Of a stretch of DNA of 64,000 nucleotides, positions 26,635-34,902 are shown piece by piece. The stretch covers positions 1 through 64,000 of the forward strand of contig NZ_REFA01000004.1 in assembly GCF_003852705.1 (NCBI RefSeq), written 5' to 3'. Numbering within the stretch: the stretch's first letter is position 1; the number at the start of each line of letters is the position of its first letter. The translations under genes and the position numbers were made by a program. The stretch is from Amniculibacterium aquaticum (GTDB taxonomy: Bacteria; Bacteroidota; Bacteroidia; Flavobacteriales; Weeksellaceae). The notes beneath the pieces were generated by a model. The model was not told the origin of the DNA and did not search any database. It saw only the letters and a list, made by a program, of their open reading frames with translations.

Positions 26635-28365
26635 CTATTCATTGGACTTCGGATTGATTTTTAGGCTTTTCACATCTTCAATTTTCATCAAATAGTCCTC
26701 TTTTTTTTCAGGGAATTTTTCCATGAGAATTTCATAACCGCGAATGGCCTTGCTGTACAATCGTTGTTCTATATAAAGTCCCACCAAGGTATCCGTCATC
26801 AGATGCGAAATATCATCGCCTCGATCTTTGTATGCCACATCGACACCCTCTTTAAGTCTAGAAATTTTTGGCTCATTTTCTATAAAGGAATCGATTGCTT
26901 TGGTTTTAATCTCTTCTTTGGAATCTTCAAAGACAATTTCTTCCACAATTTCTTCTACAATTTCCTCTTCCGATTTGGAACGATCGAGCAATATACTTTC
27001 TTCAAGCTGTTCCTTATCCAACTGCAACCAATTGTGCCAAGTACTTATAAATTGAGGGATGTTGCTGTTGAGTATTTCTATTTTTTCTGCAGTCTTCTCT
27101 ACTACAACTTCTTCATGCAAATTCCCTTTCTCTTCATCCGATGAGACGATCGTATTTTCAAAAAAAGAAATGTCCACAGCCGGTCTATTCTCCAGATCTG
27201 TAACGGTTTTCTCTTCATCAACCGGTACATTCTGAGACCCAGGTAGGTTTCTAGAAAAACGACTTTGCGAAATATTTTCTTTTAAATCCATTGGCTTCCA
27301 ATCCATTGGACTTTCGTCGATGATTTCTTCTTTTGTTTTTTCCGTTAAATTTGGAATAACAATTTCTTTTCTTTCCAAAAAAACATCGTGAACTTCTGCA
27401 AAATTAATTTCGTTATTTTCAGGGATTTCTTCAACAATTGGAGTGGCTTCTACTTTTGTTTTTTTATTGGCTTTCATTTTAGCCTCAACCTCAGCAATCA
27501 ATCTTTGCATTTCATCCTGCTGTTTTTTCTCCTTCAATCGCTGCTCTTCCCTTTTCATATCGTTGGTTAATGCACTTTCGGAATGACCAATCATAGAAAC
27601 TTTCGGTAAAAACTCATCAACCCCATGGAAATCCAGTCCAGCGTCATGGTCTTGTTGAATTTCCTCTGCTTCTGCATTTGCATCCAATTCTACATTCTTC
27701 ACTTCCAATTGTTTTTCAATATTATTGTTGATGGTCGGGACTTCTTCAGTTGTTTCAACGACAATTTCTTCGTTCAATTCTTCTTCAAATACAACAGGCT
27801 CTACCACACTTTGGGTTTCGTCGACCATTCCATTTACATCCATTGCAACATGGGATTCTTCAACATCGACATCTTCGACTTTTTCATCAACGAAAACAGT
27901 TTGGGTTAATGGCGCTACAAGATCTTCCTTTGCCTCAACTTCATTCTGGAAAACGACTTTTTCCGGCTGAATATTTACCTGATTTTCAACCGATTCTTCC
28001 AATTCTTTGGCTTCAATGTTGGTGAAATTTTTAACCTCATCATTCGTAACAACCTCTGTAATTTCTGTAGCTACAGGGGTTTCCATCGACTTTTCTTCAA
28101 GTGAAGTTTCGTTTTTAACAACCGCTTGGATCGGCTCATTTTTTTTGATCAACTGATATAGAATCTTTTTATCCGTTGTATATGCCGCTGTAACAGCCAG
28201 TTGCGAGGCATAGTCTTCTTTTCTGAACTGATGCAAACCGTAGAGATACAAAGCCCTGAGACTCTGCATATACGGTTGTTTGCTTATTTCTTTCTCCAAC
28301 AAATCCAAATCGTTTTCAACGATCTGCTTGGGCATTTTTACGATTTCTAAAAGTCTTGCATTCAT
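26635..28365 (-). CDS. conserved protein with acidic low-complexity middle
   Basis: A 576-aa cytoplasmic protein. The first 70 residues (MNARLLEIVKMPKQIVENDL, then YMQSLRALYLYGLHQFRKED) and the last 50 (LYIEQRLYSKAIRGYEILMEKF) look folded and conserved; the end resembles one TPR motif. The 400 residues between are rich in Glu and Val, with repeats such as VEEIVEEIVFED, and are probably disordered. It starts one base after the lptE stop. I do not recognise a function. In relatives it commonly follows lptE and precedes secG; secG is not here. Confidence 0.6.
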   Translation of the reverse strand: MNARLLEIVKMPKQIVENDLDLLEKEISKQPYMQSLRALYLYGLHQFRKEDYASQLAVTAAYTTDKKILYQLIKKNEPIQAVVKNETSLEEKSMETPVATEITEVVTNDEVKNFTNIEAKELEESVENQVNIQPEKVVFQNEVEAKEDLVAPLTQTVFVDEKVEDVDVEESHVAMDVNGMVDETQSVVEPVVFEEELNEEIVVETTEEVPTINNNIEKQLEVKNVELDANAEAEEIQQDHDAGLDFHGVDEFLPKVSMIGHSESALTNDMKREEQRLKEKKQQDEMQRLIAEVEAKMKANKKTKVEATPIVEEIPENNEINFAEVHDVFLERKEIVIPNLTEKTKEEIIDESPMDWKPMDLKENISQSRFSRNLPGSQNVPVDEEKTVTDLENRPAVDISFFENTIVSSDEEKGNLHEEVVVEKTAEKIEILNSNIPQFISTWHNWLQLDKEQLEESILLDRSKSEEEIVEEIVEEIVFEDSKEEIKTKAIDSFIENEPKISRLKEGVDVAYKDRGDDISHLMTDTLVGLYIEQRLYSKAIRGYEILMEKFPEKKEDYLMKIEDVKSLKINPKSNE

Positions 28366-28366
28366 C

Positions 28367-28900
28367 TTACCAATTGGCTACAATATCGTTAAAAATTTTA
28401 TTGATGATTCTTTCGTTCACAATTTTTACTTGCGCCGCTTCTATGGAAGTAAAATTGAGATTGCTGCTGAAAGTACTCTCGTCGGTATAAGTTCTGTCAA
28501 AACTTTTTTCCGGTTCTTTTTTATTTTCATAATGCACCTTGACCGTCATGGACAGCTTATTTTGTGCGGCTTGCATAAAGTTTCCGTTTCCGGTATTGGT
28601 TGGGGAAGATATGGAAGTGGGTGCTATGCTGTAATCCGTAATTTCTCCTTCAATTAAAATATCCGGATTGTCTTTGGTCCCTTTCAGAGTTGTCCTTTGC
28701 AAAAATCGATTCTGAATATCGGTAGAAAACTGCTGCGAAAGATTGGGATTGACCAAGGCGGCATTGTTCGGAAAGTCTCTAACCAAAATCGTTTGAGTTT
28801 CCGGACTAAGTGATGATCCTGTAAAACTGTAACACGAAACCAAGACCAACATGAGCATCAAGCTAAAAAAAGATTTTATGACGATGTTTGTTATTTTCAT
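28367..28900 (-). CDS. lptE: LPS-assembly lipoprotein LptE
   Basis: A 177-aa outer-membrane lipoprotein (lipobox LVSC, Cys23). CYSFTGSSLSPETQTILVRDF followed by NPNLSQQFSTDIQNRF is the pattern of the Bacteroidetes LptE family. LptE plugs the LptD barrel that inserts lipopolysaccharide into the outer membrane; lptD is not in this window. It lies 22 bp downstream of the sigma-54 activator gene and is almost fused to the acidic protein gene, so all three are likely co-transcribed. Confidence 0.85.
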   Translation of the reverse strand: MKITNIVIKSFFSLMLMLVLVSCYSFTGSSLSPETQTILVRDFPNNAALVNPNLSQQFSTDIQNRFLQRTTLKGTKDNPDILIEGEITDYSIAPTSISSPTNTGNGNFMQAAQNKLSMTVKVHYENKKEPEKSFDRTYTDESTFSSNLNFTSIEAAQVKIVNERIINKIFNDIVANW

Positions 28901-28922
28901 ACTGTATGACGAGCGAAAGAAA

Positions 28923-30203
28923 TTATTCTTCTAAGTTAAATTGTTTTATTTTTCTGTACAATGTTCTTTGAGAAATTCCCAATTCATCAGCAGCCTTGTT
29001 TCGGCGACCGTTATGCTTTTCGAGCGCTTTTATAATCAGGTCTTTTTCGTTGTTTTGAAGCGAAAGGGATTCGGGTTGTGCCTCTTCCAGTTCGATATCT
29101 TCTACTTCATCAAAATCATCAGAATGATGCGAAACGATGGTCGGATGCTGCAGCTTTCCGGTATTTTCATTTTCAAAATACAACAAAGAATTTTGACCGA
29201 CCTCTTGGTTTTGAGCATAAACTCTGGAAATCAAATCCTTTTCTTGATGGGAAATATTGGCATTCCCACGGTTTTTGATCAACTCGGAAGTGAGAGACTT
29301 TAGATCGTTGATGTCGTTACGCATATCGAACAAAATCTTATACATGATTTCTCTTTCCGAATGAAATTCGGAGCTGCTAACACCTCCTCCATTTTTCTGA
29401 ACTACGGCTGGCAAATGCGCATTCATAGGGATATACTCGGACAATTTGCCGGCTGTAATTTCTCTATTCTGTTCCACAACCGTCATTTGTTCAACCAAAT
29501 TTCGGATTTGCCTAACATTTCCAGGAAACGAATAATTTTCTAAATAATGTACCGCATCGTCTGTAAGTACCAATTCTGGCATTCTGTATTTTTCGGCAAA
29601 ATCAATGGCAAATTTTCTAAACAAAAGATGGATGTCTCCATGTCGTTCTCGAAGTGCCGGCATATCGATTTGCACGGTATTCAGACGATAGTACAGATCT
29701 TCTCTGAACCTCCCGTCTTGTATGGCCTTCATCATATTGACATTGGTTGCTGCCACAATCCTCACATTGGTTTTTTGTACTTGTGATGATCCCACCTTCA
29801 TAAACTCTCCGCTTTCTAAGACGCGAAGCAAACGCACTTGGGTCTGTAAAGGCAACTCGCCCACTTCATCCAAGAAAATGGTTCCGCCATCGGCCACTTC
29901 AAAATAGCCTTTTCTAGTGGCTGTAGCTCCGGTAAAAGCTCCTTTTTCGTGACCAAAAAGTTCAGAATCTATGGTTCCTTCCGGAATGGCTCCACAGTTG
30001 ACCACCACATACGGCTGATGCTTTCTTTTGGATTCGGAATGAATAATTTTTGGGATAAATTCCTTTCCCACACCCGACTCACCAATTACCAAAACGGAGA
30101 TGTCGGTGGGGGCAACTTGTATGGCTTTTTCCAAAGCACGATTGAGGACTGGAAAATTTCCTATAATCCCAAATCGATTTTTTATATTTTGTAGGTTGGT
30201 CAT
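28923..30203 (-). CDS. sigma-54-dependent transcriptional activator
   Basis: A 426-aa AAA+ enhancer-binding protein without an N-terminal receiver domain. The central domain begins near residue 12, with Walker A GESGVGKE (residues 41-48), the sigma-54 contact loop GAFTGA (88-93), and Walker B (GTIFLDEV). The C-terminal Fis-type helix-turn-helix is KAADELGISQRTLYRKIKQF. It drives RpoN-dependent promoters. With no receiver or sensory domain, its activity may be set by expression level or by another protein. It is first in the operon with lptE, a stable neighbour in Flavobacteriia. Confidence 0.93.
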   Translation of the reverse strand: MTNLQNIKNRFGIIGNFPVLNRALEKAIQVAPTDISVLVIGESGVGKEFIPKIIHSESKRKHQPYVVVNCGAIPEGTIDSELFGHEKGAFTGATATRKGYFEVADGGTIFLDEVGELPLQTQVRLLRVLESGEFMKVGSSQVQKTNVRIVAATNVNMMKAIQDGRFREDLYYRLNTVQIDMPALRERHGDIHLLFRKFAIDFAEKYRMPELVLTDDAVHYLENYSFPGNVRQIRNLVEQMTVVEQNREITAGKLSEYIPMNAHLPAVVQKNGGGVSSSEFHSEREIMYKILFDMRNDINDLKSLTSELIKNRGNANISHQEKDLISRVYAQNQEVGQNSLLYFENENTGKLQHPTIVSHHSDDFDEVEDIELEEAQPESLSLQNNEKDLIIKALEKHNGRRNKAADELGISQRTLYRKIKQFNLEE

Positions 30204-30577
30204 TATTTATAGTTCAGGTTATTCTTTTTAAGTTTCAGGTTTCAAGTTTCAGGTTTAGGGTTTTCTGAATTTATTCCCTTAAAAATCATTTCTATTCAAA
30301 TAGGAAATAAAATTACTGATCTTTCCACTTCAATTTTCATAATCTAAAATAAGTATTTCTAGTTGTTCTTTTTCGATAAAACCATAATCGAAAACTCAAA
30401 TTTGTTCCTTGAATCTAAAATTTCTATTTAATTCGGTCTCGATAGTCAGTCTAAAAATAACTTTTGACAGCCTTCTTGCTTCTTTCCAAATTTCTAAATC
30501 CTCAAATCTCTTAACAGTTGACATCACTTTTTATCTTAAACTTGAAACTTGAAACACAAATCATGAAACAAAATCAC
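30204..30577. repeat. intergenic region bounded by inverted GTTTCA-type repeats
   Basis: A 374-bp non-coding stretch between miaB and the sigma-54 activator gene. Near its left side (30231-30256) is AGTTTCAGGTTTCAAGTTTC, a tandem of a 9-bp unit; near its right side (30539-30556) is its inverted partner, ACTTGAAACTTGAAAC. The two arms are about 280 bp apart, and the interior is AT-rich with no ORF. GTTTCAAGTTTCAGG-like units are widespread in Bacteroidetes intergenic DNA. A decayed mobile element or dispersed repeat is possible. Confidence 0.5.
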
Positions 30578-32011
30578 TTACAACATCTCGCCAATCAAAG
30601 TTCCTCTGGTGGACGAGTTCACAAAAACCTGTACCGTATCTCCAAGTTTTGTTCCTTCTTTTATATCGAAAACCACCACGGCATTTTGCGAGTTTCTGCC
30701 CTTCCATTGGTTTACATTTTTTCTAGATATTCCGTCAATTAAAACTTCGTGCACCTTTCCCACATAGGATTTCATTCTTAAAGTAGAAAGTTCTCCTTGC
30801 AAATCCACCACTTCTTGCAGCCTTCTGCTTTTTACATCATCCGGAATATTGTCAGGCATTTTTTTATGTGCCGGAGTTCCTGGTCTTTCAGAATAGGTAA
30901 ACATGTAACCGTAATCGTACTCTACCTCTTTCATTAGCGAAATGGTATCTTGGTGATCTTCCTCGGTTTCGTTGCAGAAGCCTACCATGATGTCTTGAGA
31001 AAATGCAATTTCCGGAACAATTAATTTTGCTTCACGGATCAAGTCCAAATACTCTTGTCGTGTATGCTGTCTGTTCATGGCTTTCAGCATATTGTCGCTA
31101 CCGCTTTGCACCGGGAGGTGAACATATTTGCAAATATTATGATGCTTTGCCATCATTCTGAAAACATCCAAGCTCATATCCTGAGGATTGGAAGTTGCAA
31201 ATCTGATTCGGATTTCTGGAAGTTCTGTCGCTACCATATCCAACAATTCGGCAAAATGAACGGCTGTAAGTTGTTGCATTTCTGATGCTTTGTCGAAATC
31301 TTTTTTGGCTCCACCTCCGTACCAAAGGTAAGAATCTACATTCTGCCCCAGAAGAGTGATTTCTTTGTATCCGTTGTCCCAAAGTTCTTTACATTCTCGG
31401 ATGATGGAATGCGGATCTCGGCTTCGTTCTCTACCTCTTGTGAAAGGCACGATGCAGAAAGTACACATGTTGTCGCAACCACGGGTGATGGTCACAAAAG
31501 CCGTAACGCCGTTTCCACCCAAACGAACGGGAGAAATGTCGGCATAGGTTTCGTCTTTGGAAAGGATGACATTGATGGCGTCTTTTCCGCCTTCGGTTTC
31601 TTTTAAAAGATTGGGAAGATCCCTGTAGGCATCTGGACCGACTACCAAATCTACCAACTGTTCTTCTTCCAGCAATTTATGCTTCAATCGTTCTGCCATA
31701 CAACCCAGAACTCCCACAATCAGGTTGGGTTTGGTTCTTTTCAGGCTTTTGAATTTGGACAACCTCATCCTTACGGTTTGCTCTGCCTTTTCACGAACAG
31801 AACAGGTATTCAGGAGGATAAGATCGGCTTCTTCCTCTTTCAAGGTGGTGTTATACCCCTGATCGTTGAGGATGGAGGCCACAATCTCGGAGTCGGACAT
31901 ATTCATCTGACAGCCGTAGCTTTCTAAGAATAATTTTTTGGTATTTCCTATTTTATCGGCGATGGCGTAGGCTTCGCCTTGTTTGGTTTCGTCTATGTAT
32001 TTCTCTTGCAC
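30578..32011 (-). CDS. miaB: tRNA-2-methylthio-N6-dimethylallyladenosine synthase
   Basis: A 477-aa radical SAM enzyme that adds a methylthio group to i6A37 of tRNAs reading UNN codons. The N-terminal UPF0004 domain has LESYGCQMNMSDSEI and later VLGCMAERLK cysteines binding one 4Fe-4S cluster; the radical SAM motif CDNMCTFC binds the other; the TRAM domain is at the C terminus. The start is a GTG (protein MQEKYIDETKQGEAYAI, the usual flavobacterial N terminus). It appears monocistronic, bounded by non-coding regions on both sides. Confidence 0.96.
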   Translation of the reverse strand: MQEKYIDETKQGEAYAIADKIGNTKKLFLESYGCQMNMSDSEIVASILNDQGYNTTLKEEEADLILLNTCSVREKAEQTVRMRLSKFKSLKRTKPNLIVGVLGCMAERLKHKLLEEEQLVDLVVGPDAYRDLPNLLKETEGGKDAINVILSKDETYADISPVRLGGNGVTAFVTITRGCDNMCTFCIVPFTRGRERSRDPHSIIRECKELWDNGYKEITLLGQNVDSYLWYGGGAKKDFDKASEMQQLTAVHFAELLDMVATELPEIRIRFATSNPQDMSLDVFRMMAKHHNICKYVHLPVQSGSDNMLKAMNRQHTRQEYLDLIREAKLIVPEIAFSQDIMVGFCNETEEDHQDTISLMKEVEYDYGYMFTYSERPGTPAHKKMPDNIPDDVKSRRLQEVVDLQGELSTLRMKSYVGKVHEVLIDGISRKNVNQWKGRNSQNAVVVFDIKEGTKLGDTVQVFVNSSTRGTLIGEML

Positions 32012-32361
32012 TTTGTAAAATTTTTAAGTCTTGAATTTAAAATTCAAATCGAGGTGCAAAGATAAGTGTTTTTCTGTCAAAATGGCAGAAGTTGGATGTT
32101 AAAAAAAAACAAAAAGCCAAGAACAAAAATTCTTGACTTTTCTTATTTGGAAGTAGCATTTAGAAACCACTTTTTCTGGAAAAAAGACGGTTGAACGGAA
32201 AAATAAACTAAAATCGTGTTAAACATTTGGCTATCCGTTAGAATCTGTGCTTATTTATGCTATGAAAATAGAAAAAGTCCCAGTTTTGTAGTTATCCTTT
32301 GCTGAGCCGAAACCATCGTATAGAACTGTAAACACAATCCTTTTATTTTCATTTTGTTATG
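32012..32361. other. 350-bp intergenic region, miaB upstream / lysA downstream
   Basis: It contains the lysA terminator (described separately). Between the terminator and the lysA stop there is a minus-strand reading frame of 30 codons (32260-32352) starting ten bases after lysA; I see no evidence that it is translated. The plus-strand segment ATCCTTTGCTGAGCCGAAAC (32295-32314) resembles a degenerate copy of the CCTTTGCTGAGCG-type dispersed repeats of Bacteroidetes. Confidence 0.4.
32106..32141 (-). terminator. terminator downstream of lysA
   Basis: A CAAGAA/TTCTTG hairpin with extended pairing of AAG and CTT, followed on the minus strand by TTTTTGTTTTTTTTT. It lies unusually far (more than 200 bp) after the lysA stop. 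Confidence 0.7.
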
Positions 32362-33561
32362 TTACAAAACTTCAATTTGGTTTTTCAACAAATCCTCAAA
32401 CTCGTCTCTTTTACGGATTAGGTGGGCTTTTCCATCTAAAAATAACACTTCGGCAGGTTTTAATCTGGAGTTGAAGTTAGAAGACATCTCAAAACCATAA
32501 GCACCGGCATTTCTAAAAACCAAAACATCGCCCTCGCGGATTTCGGTAATCTTTCGATCCCATGCAAAAGTATCGGTTTCGCAGATGTTCCCAACCACCG
32601 TGTAAATTCTTTCTGGACCTTTGGCATGAGAAAGGTTTTCAATCTTATGGTACGAATCATAGAACATAGGACGAATCAGGTGGTTGAATCCTGAGTTGAT
32701 GCCCGCGAAAACGGTTGCTGTTGTTTGTTTGATGACATTGGTTTTCACCAAAAAATGACCGGACTTGCTTACCAAAAATTTTCCAGGTTCAAACCAAAGT
32801 TCAAATTTTTTCCCGGATTCTTTTGAAAAATCGGTTACCGCTTTGTTCACTTTTTTACCCAAAGTCTGCACATCGGTTTCTATATCGTCTTCTTGGTACG
32901 GCACTTTGAAGCCCGAACCCATGTCCAAATATTTTAGATTTGGGAAATGCTCCGCCAATTCGAACATGATTTCCAGCCCTTGCAAAAAGACCTCCGGATC
33001 TTTGATCTCGCTTCCCGTGTGCATATGAAGCCCTTCTACATTTAGATTGGTCGATTTTACAATCCTCTCGATGTGTCTTAGCTGGTGGATGGAAATTCCA
33101 AATTTGGAATCGATGTGACCGGTAGATATTTTATAATTACCGCCTGCAAAAATATGTGGATTAATTCTCACAAAAACAGGATAAGAACCTCCGTGTTTGT
33201 TACCGAATTGCTCCAAAATAGAGATGTTATCGATGTTGATGTGCACACCAAAAGCCATGGCTTCTTCGATTTCTGCCAGATCTACACAATTGGGTGTAAA
33301 GAGAATTCTTTTCGGTTCGAAACCGGCTTTTAGTCCCAATTTCACTTCATTGATGCAAACACAATCCAAATTAGCGCCCAAAGATTGAACATATTTAAGA
33401 ATGTTGATGTTGGAAAGCGCCTTGCATGCGTAGAAAAACTTGGTGTTCTTAGCAAATGAAGAGGTTAGTTTTTCGTATTGAATCTTGATGGATTCGGCAT
33501 CATAAACATAAGTAGGCGTGCCGAAGTCTTCGGCTACTTTCAACAATTCTTTATTGTTCAT
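32362..33561 (-). CDS. lysA: diaminopimelate decarboxylase
   Basis: A 399-aa PLP enzyme of the alanine-racemase fold that decarboxylates meso-diaminopimelate to L-lysine, the last step of lysine synthesis. PLP lysine Lys47 lies in FFYACKALSN; glycine-rich phosphate-binding segment DMGSGFKVPY; GLHMHTGSEI; and C-terminal active-site GNICETDTFAWDRKI and NAGAYGFEMSSNFNSR. The aspartate-semialdehyde dehydrogenase gene (asd) of the same pathway is 15 kb away. It is followed by a long 3' region before its terminator. Confidence 0.95.
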   Translation of the reverse strand: MNNKELLKVAEDFGTPTYVYDAESIKIQYEKLTSSFAKNTKFFYACKALSNINILKYVQSLGANLDCVCINEVKLGLKAGFEPKRILFTPNCVDLAEIEEAMAFGVHINIDNISILEQFGNKHGGSYPVFVRINPHIFAGGNYKISTGHIDSKFGISIHQLRHIERIVKSTNLNVEGLHMHTGSEIKDPEVFLQGLEIMFELAEHFPNLKYLDMGSGFKVPYQEDDIETDVQTLGKKVNKAVTDFSKESGKKFELWFEPGKFLVSKSGHFLVKTNVIKQTTATVFAGINSGFNHLIRPMFYDSYHKIENLSHAKGPERIYTVVGNICETDTFAWDRKITEIREGDVLVFRNAGAYGFEMSSNFNSRLKPAEVLFLDGKAHLIRKRDEFEDLLKNQIEVL

Positions 33562-33664
33562 TGGATTAAAAATTTTAATTAAATTATGGCTTACAGTATT
33601 GAAAACCCAAACAAAAGTAGGAATTTTTCCTAAATCTGCGCTTTTATATGTGAAATATTTCTAT

Positions 33665-34888
33665 TTATTGCGGAAGTGGAAATAGTTGAAACTCATCTCT
33701 GAGCAAAGCCAACTGCAATTCGTTTTTCAATTCAGGACTTATTTTGGGCAATTCCATCTTCAGCATATCCAATCGTTTTCTGGATTGCACTTGGGTATGA
33801 TATTCATAAAAACCAAAAGAAACCAACTGTCCCGATTGAAATTCAAGAAATGCTTTTTCACCTAAAATACGACCTTCAGTAACCAAAATTCCAGATCTCT
33901 TTTTCAAATCCATTTTGCTTTTAAAAGCCTTTAAATCAGCAAATTCCAGTTGTTTATCAATATAAGAAACCACTTTAGCACCTTGTGTAAAGGATTTGAA
34001 TTTCAACAAAGGTTTTTCTTCGGTGTGAAGACTGATTTTTTCAACAACATAATTTCCTTTTTCAAAATACAATCCAAAAGGTAGGGTCTCTTTCAGCTTC
34101 ATTCCTTTTACCAATAAAATAAGCTTGGTGAGCAACGGATTTCCGGTGAGTTCAAAATTAATTTGCTCGCATTGATCCTGAATTTTTTTTCTTTTGGATG
34201 ATTTGGACTGCAAAATACTCTTTGCATAGCGATTGATGTTCTCCGAATATTCTGACAAAAGCAACTTTCCTTTTTGGTCTTGAAAATAGACAATACCTCG
34301 ATCGCTGGGCAAGTCCGCTGTAAGTTCTTTTATTTTATTGGAAAACGATTTGGCTTGTGTTTCTTCAAATTGATGTTGGATAATTTCGTGTACCGCATCT
34401 TTGGTCAACAACAGCTTGAACAAGTCCAAAGTTGCCCGGGCATCTCCTGCAGCTCGGTGATGCTCTGTAAGTGGGATCCCCAAGGATTTTGTCAGCTTGC
34501 CCAACGAGTAGCTTTCTGCATTGGGAATGAGTTTTTTCGCCATGGGAATGGTATCCAAAACATCTATTTTGTAGGGATAGCCCAAGCGTTCAAAAGACTG
34601 CTTCAGCATCCTGTAATCGAACTCGATGTTGTGTCCCACCAAAGTTGTTCCTTTGGTAATTTCGACCACTCTTTTTGCAATTTCATGAAATTTTGGTGCT
34701 GTTTTCACCATATTTGGAGAAATTTTGGTCAATCTCTGTACAAAAGGGGTAATATCCGCTTCTGGATTTACCAATGAGATGAATTGATCCACAATTTGAT
34801 GGCCATCGTATTTGTAAATGGCAATTTCGATGATGCTCTCCTTCCTAAATCCGGCACCATTGCTTTCTATATCGATTATTGAATACAC
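33665..34888 (-). CDS. DnaQ-type exonuclease with degenerate GIY-YIG domain
   Basis: A 407-aa protein starting at a GTG. The N-terminal domain (1-165) is a DEDDh 3'-5' exonuclease related to DNA polymerase III epsilon: Asp6 and Glu8 (IIDIES), Asp91 (GHNIEFD), His144 and Asp149 (HHRAAGD). Residues about 193-270 (PSDRGIVYFQDQKGKLL, then SEYSENINRYAKSIL) align in order with the UvrC-type GIY-YIG domain carried by similar flavobacterial proteins, but the YIG-K and catalytic Arg are missing. The remaining 130 residues are not recognised. It lies 14 bp after the HerA-like ATPase gene. A DNA repair role is inferred. Confidence 0.8.
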   Translation of the reverse strand: MYSIIDIESNGAGFRKESIIEIAIYKYDGHQIVDQFISLVNPEADITPFVQRLTKISPNMVKTAPKFHEIAKRVVEITKGTTLVGHNIEFDYRMLKQSFERLGYPYKIDVLDTIPMAKKLIPNAESYSLGKLTKSLGIPLTEHHRAAGDARATLDLFKLLLTKDAVHEIIQHQFEETQAKSFSNKIKELTADLPSDRGIVYFQDQKGKLLLSEYSENINRYAKSILQSKSSKRKKIQDQCEQINFELTGNPLLTKLILLVKGMKLKETLPFGLYFEKGNYVVEKISLHTEEKPLLKFKSFTQGAKVVSYIDKQLEFADLKAFKSKMDLKKRSGILVTEGRILGEKAFLEFQSGQLVSFGFYEYHTQVQSRKRLDMLKMELPKISPELKNELQLALLRDEFQLFPLPQ

Positions 34889-34902
34889 TTTTATTTTTTA
34901 AT

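Noticed and set aside
26930-27000. Repeated ATTTCTTC(T/C)AC units as a DNA repeat
   Set aside because: They encode the VEEIVEEIVEE stretch of the acidic protein and are explained by low-complexity coding.
32260-32352. 30-codon ORF just after lysA on the minus strand
   Set aside because: No recognisable motif, no start support and it overlaps a degenerate repeat; not listed as a gene.
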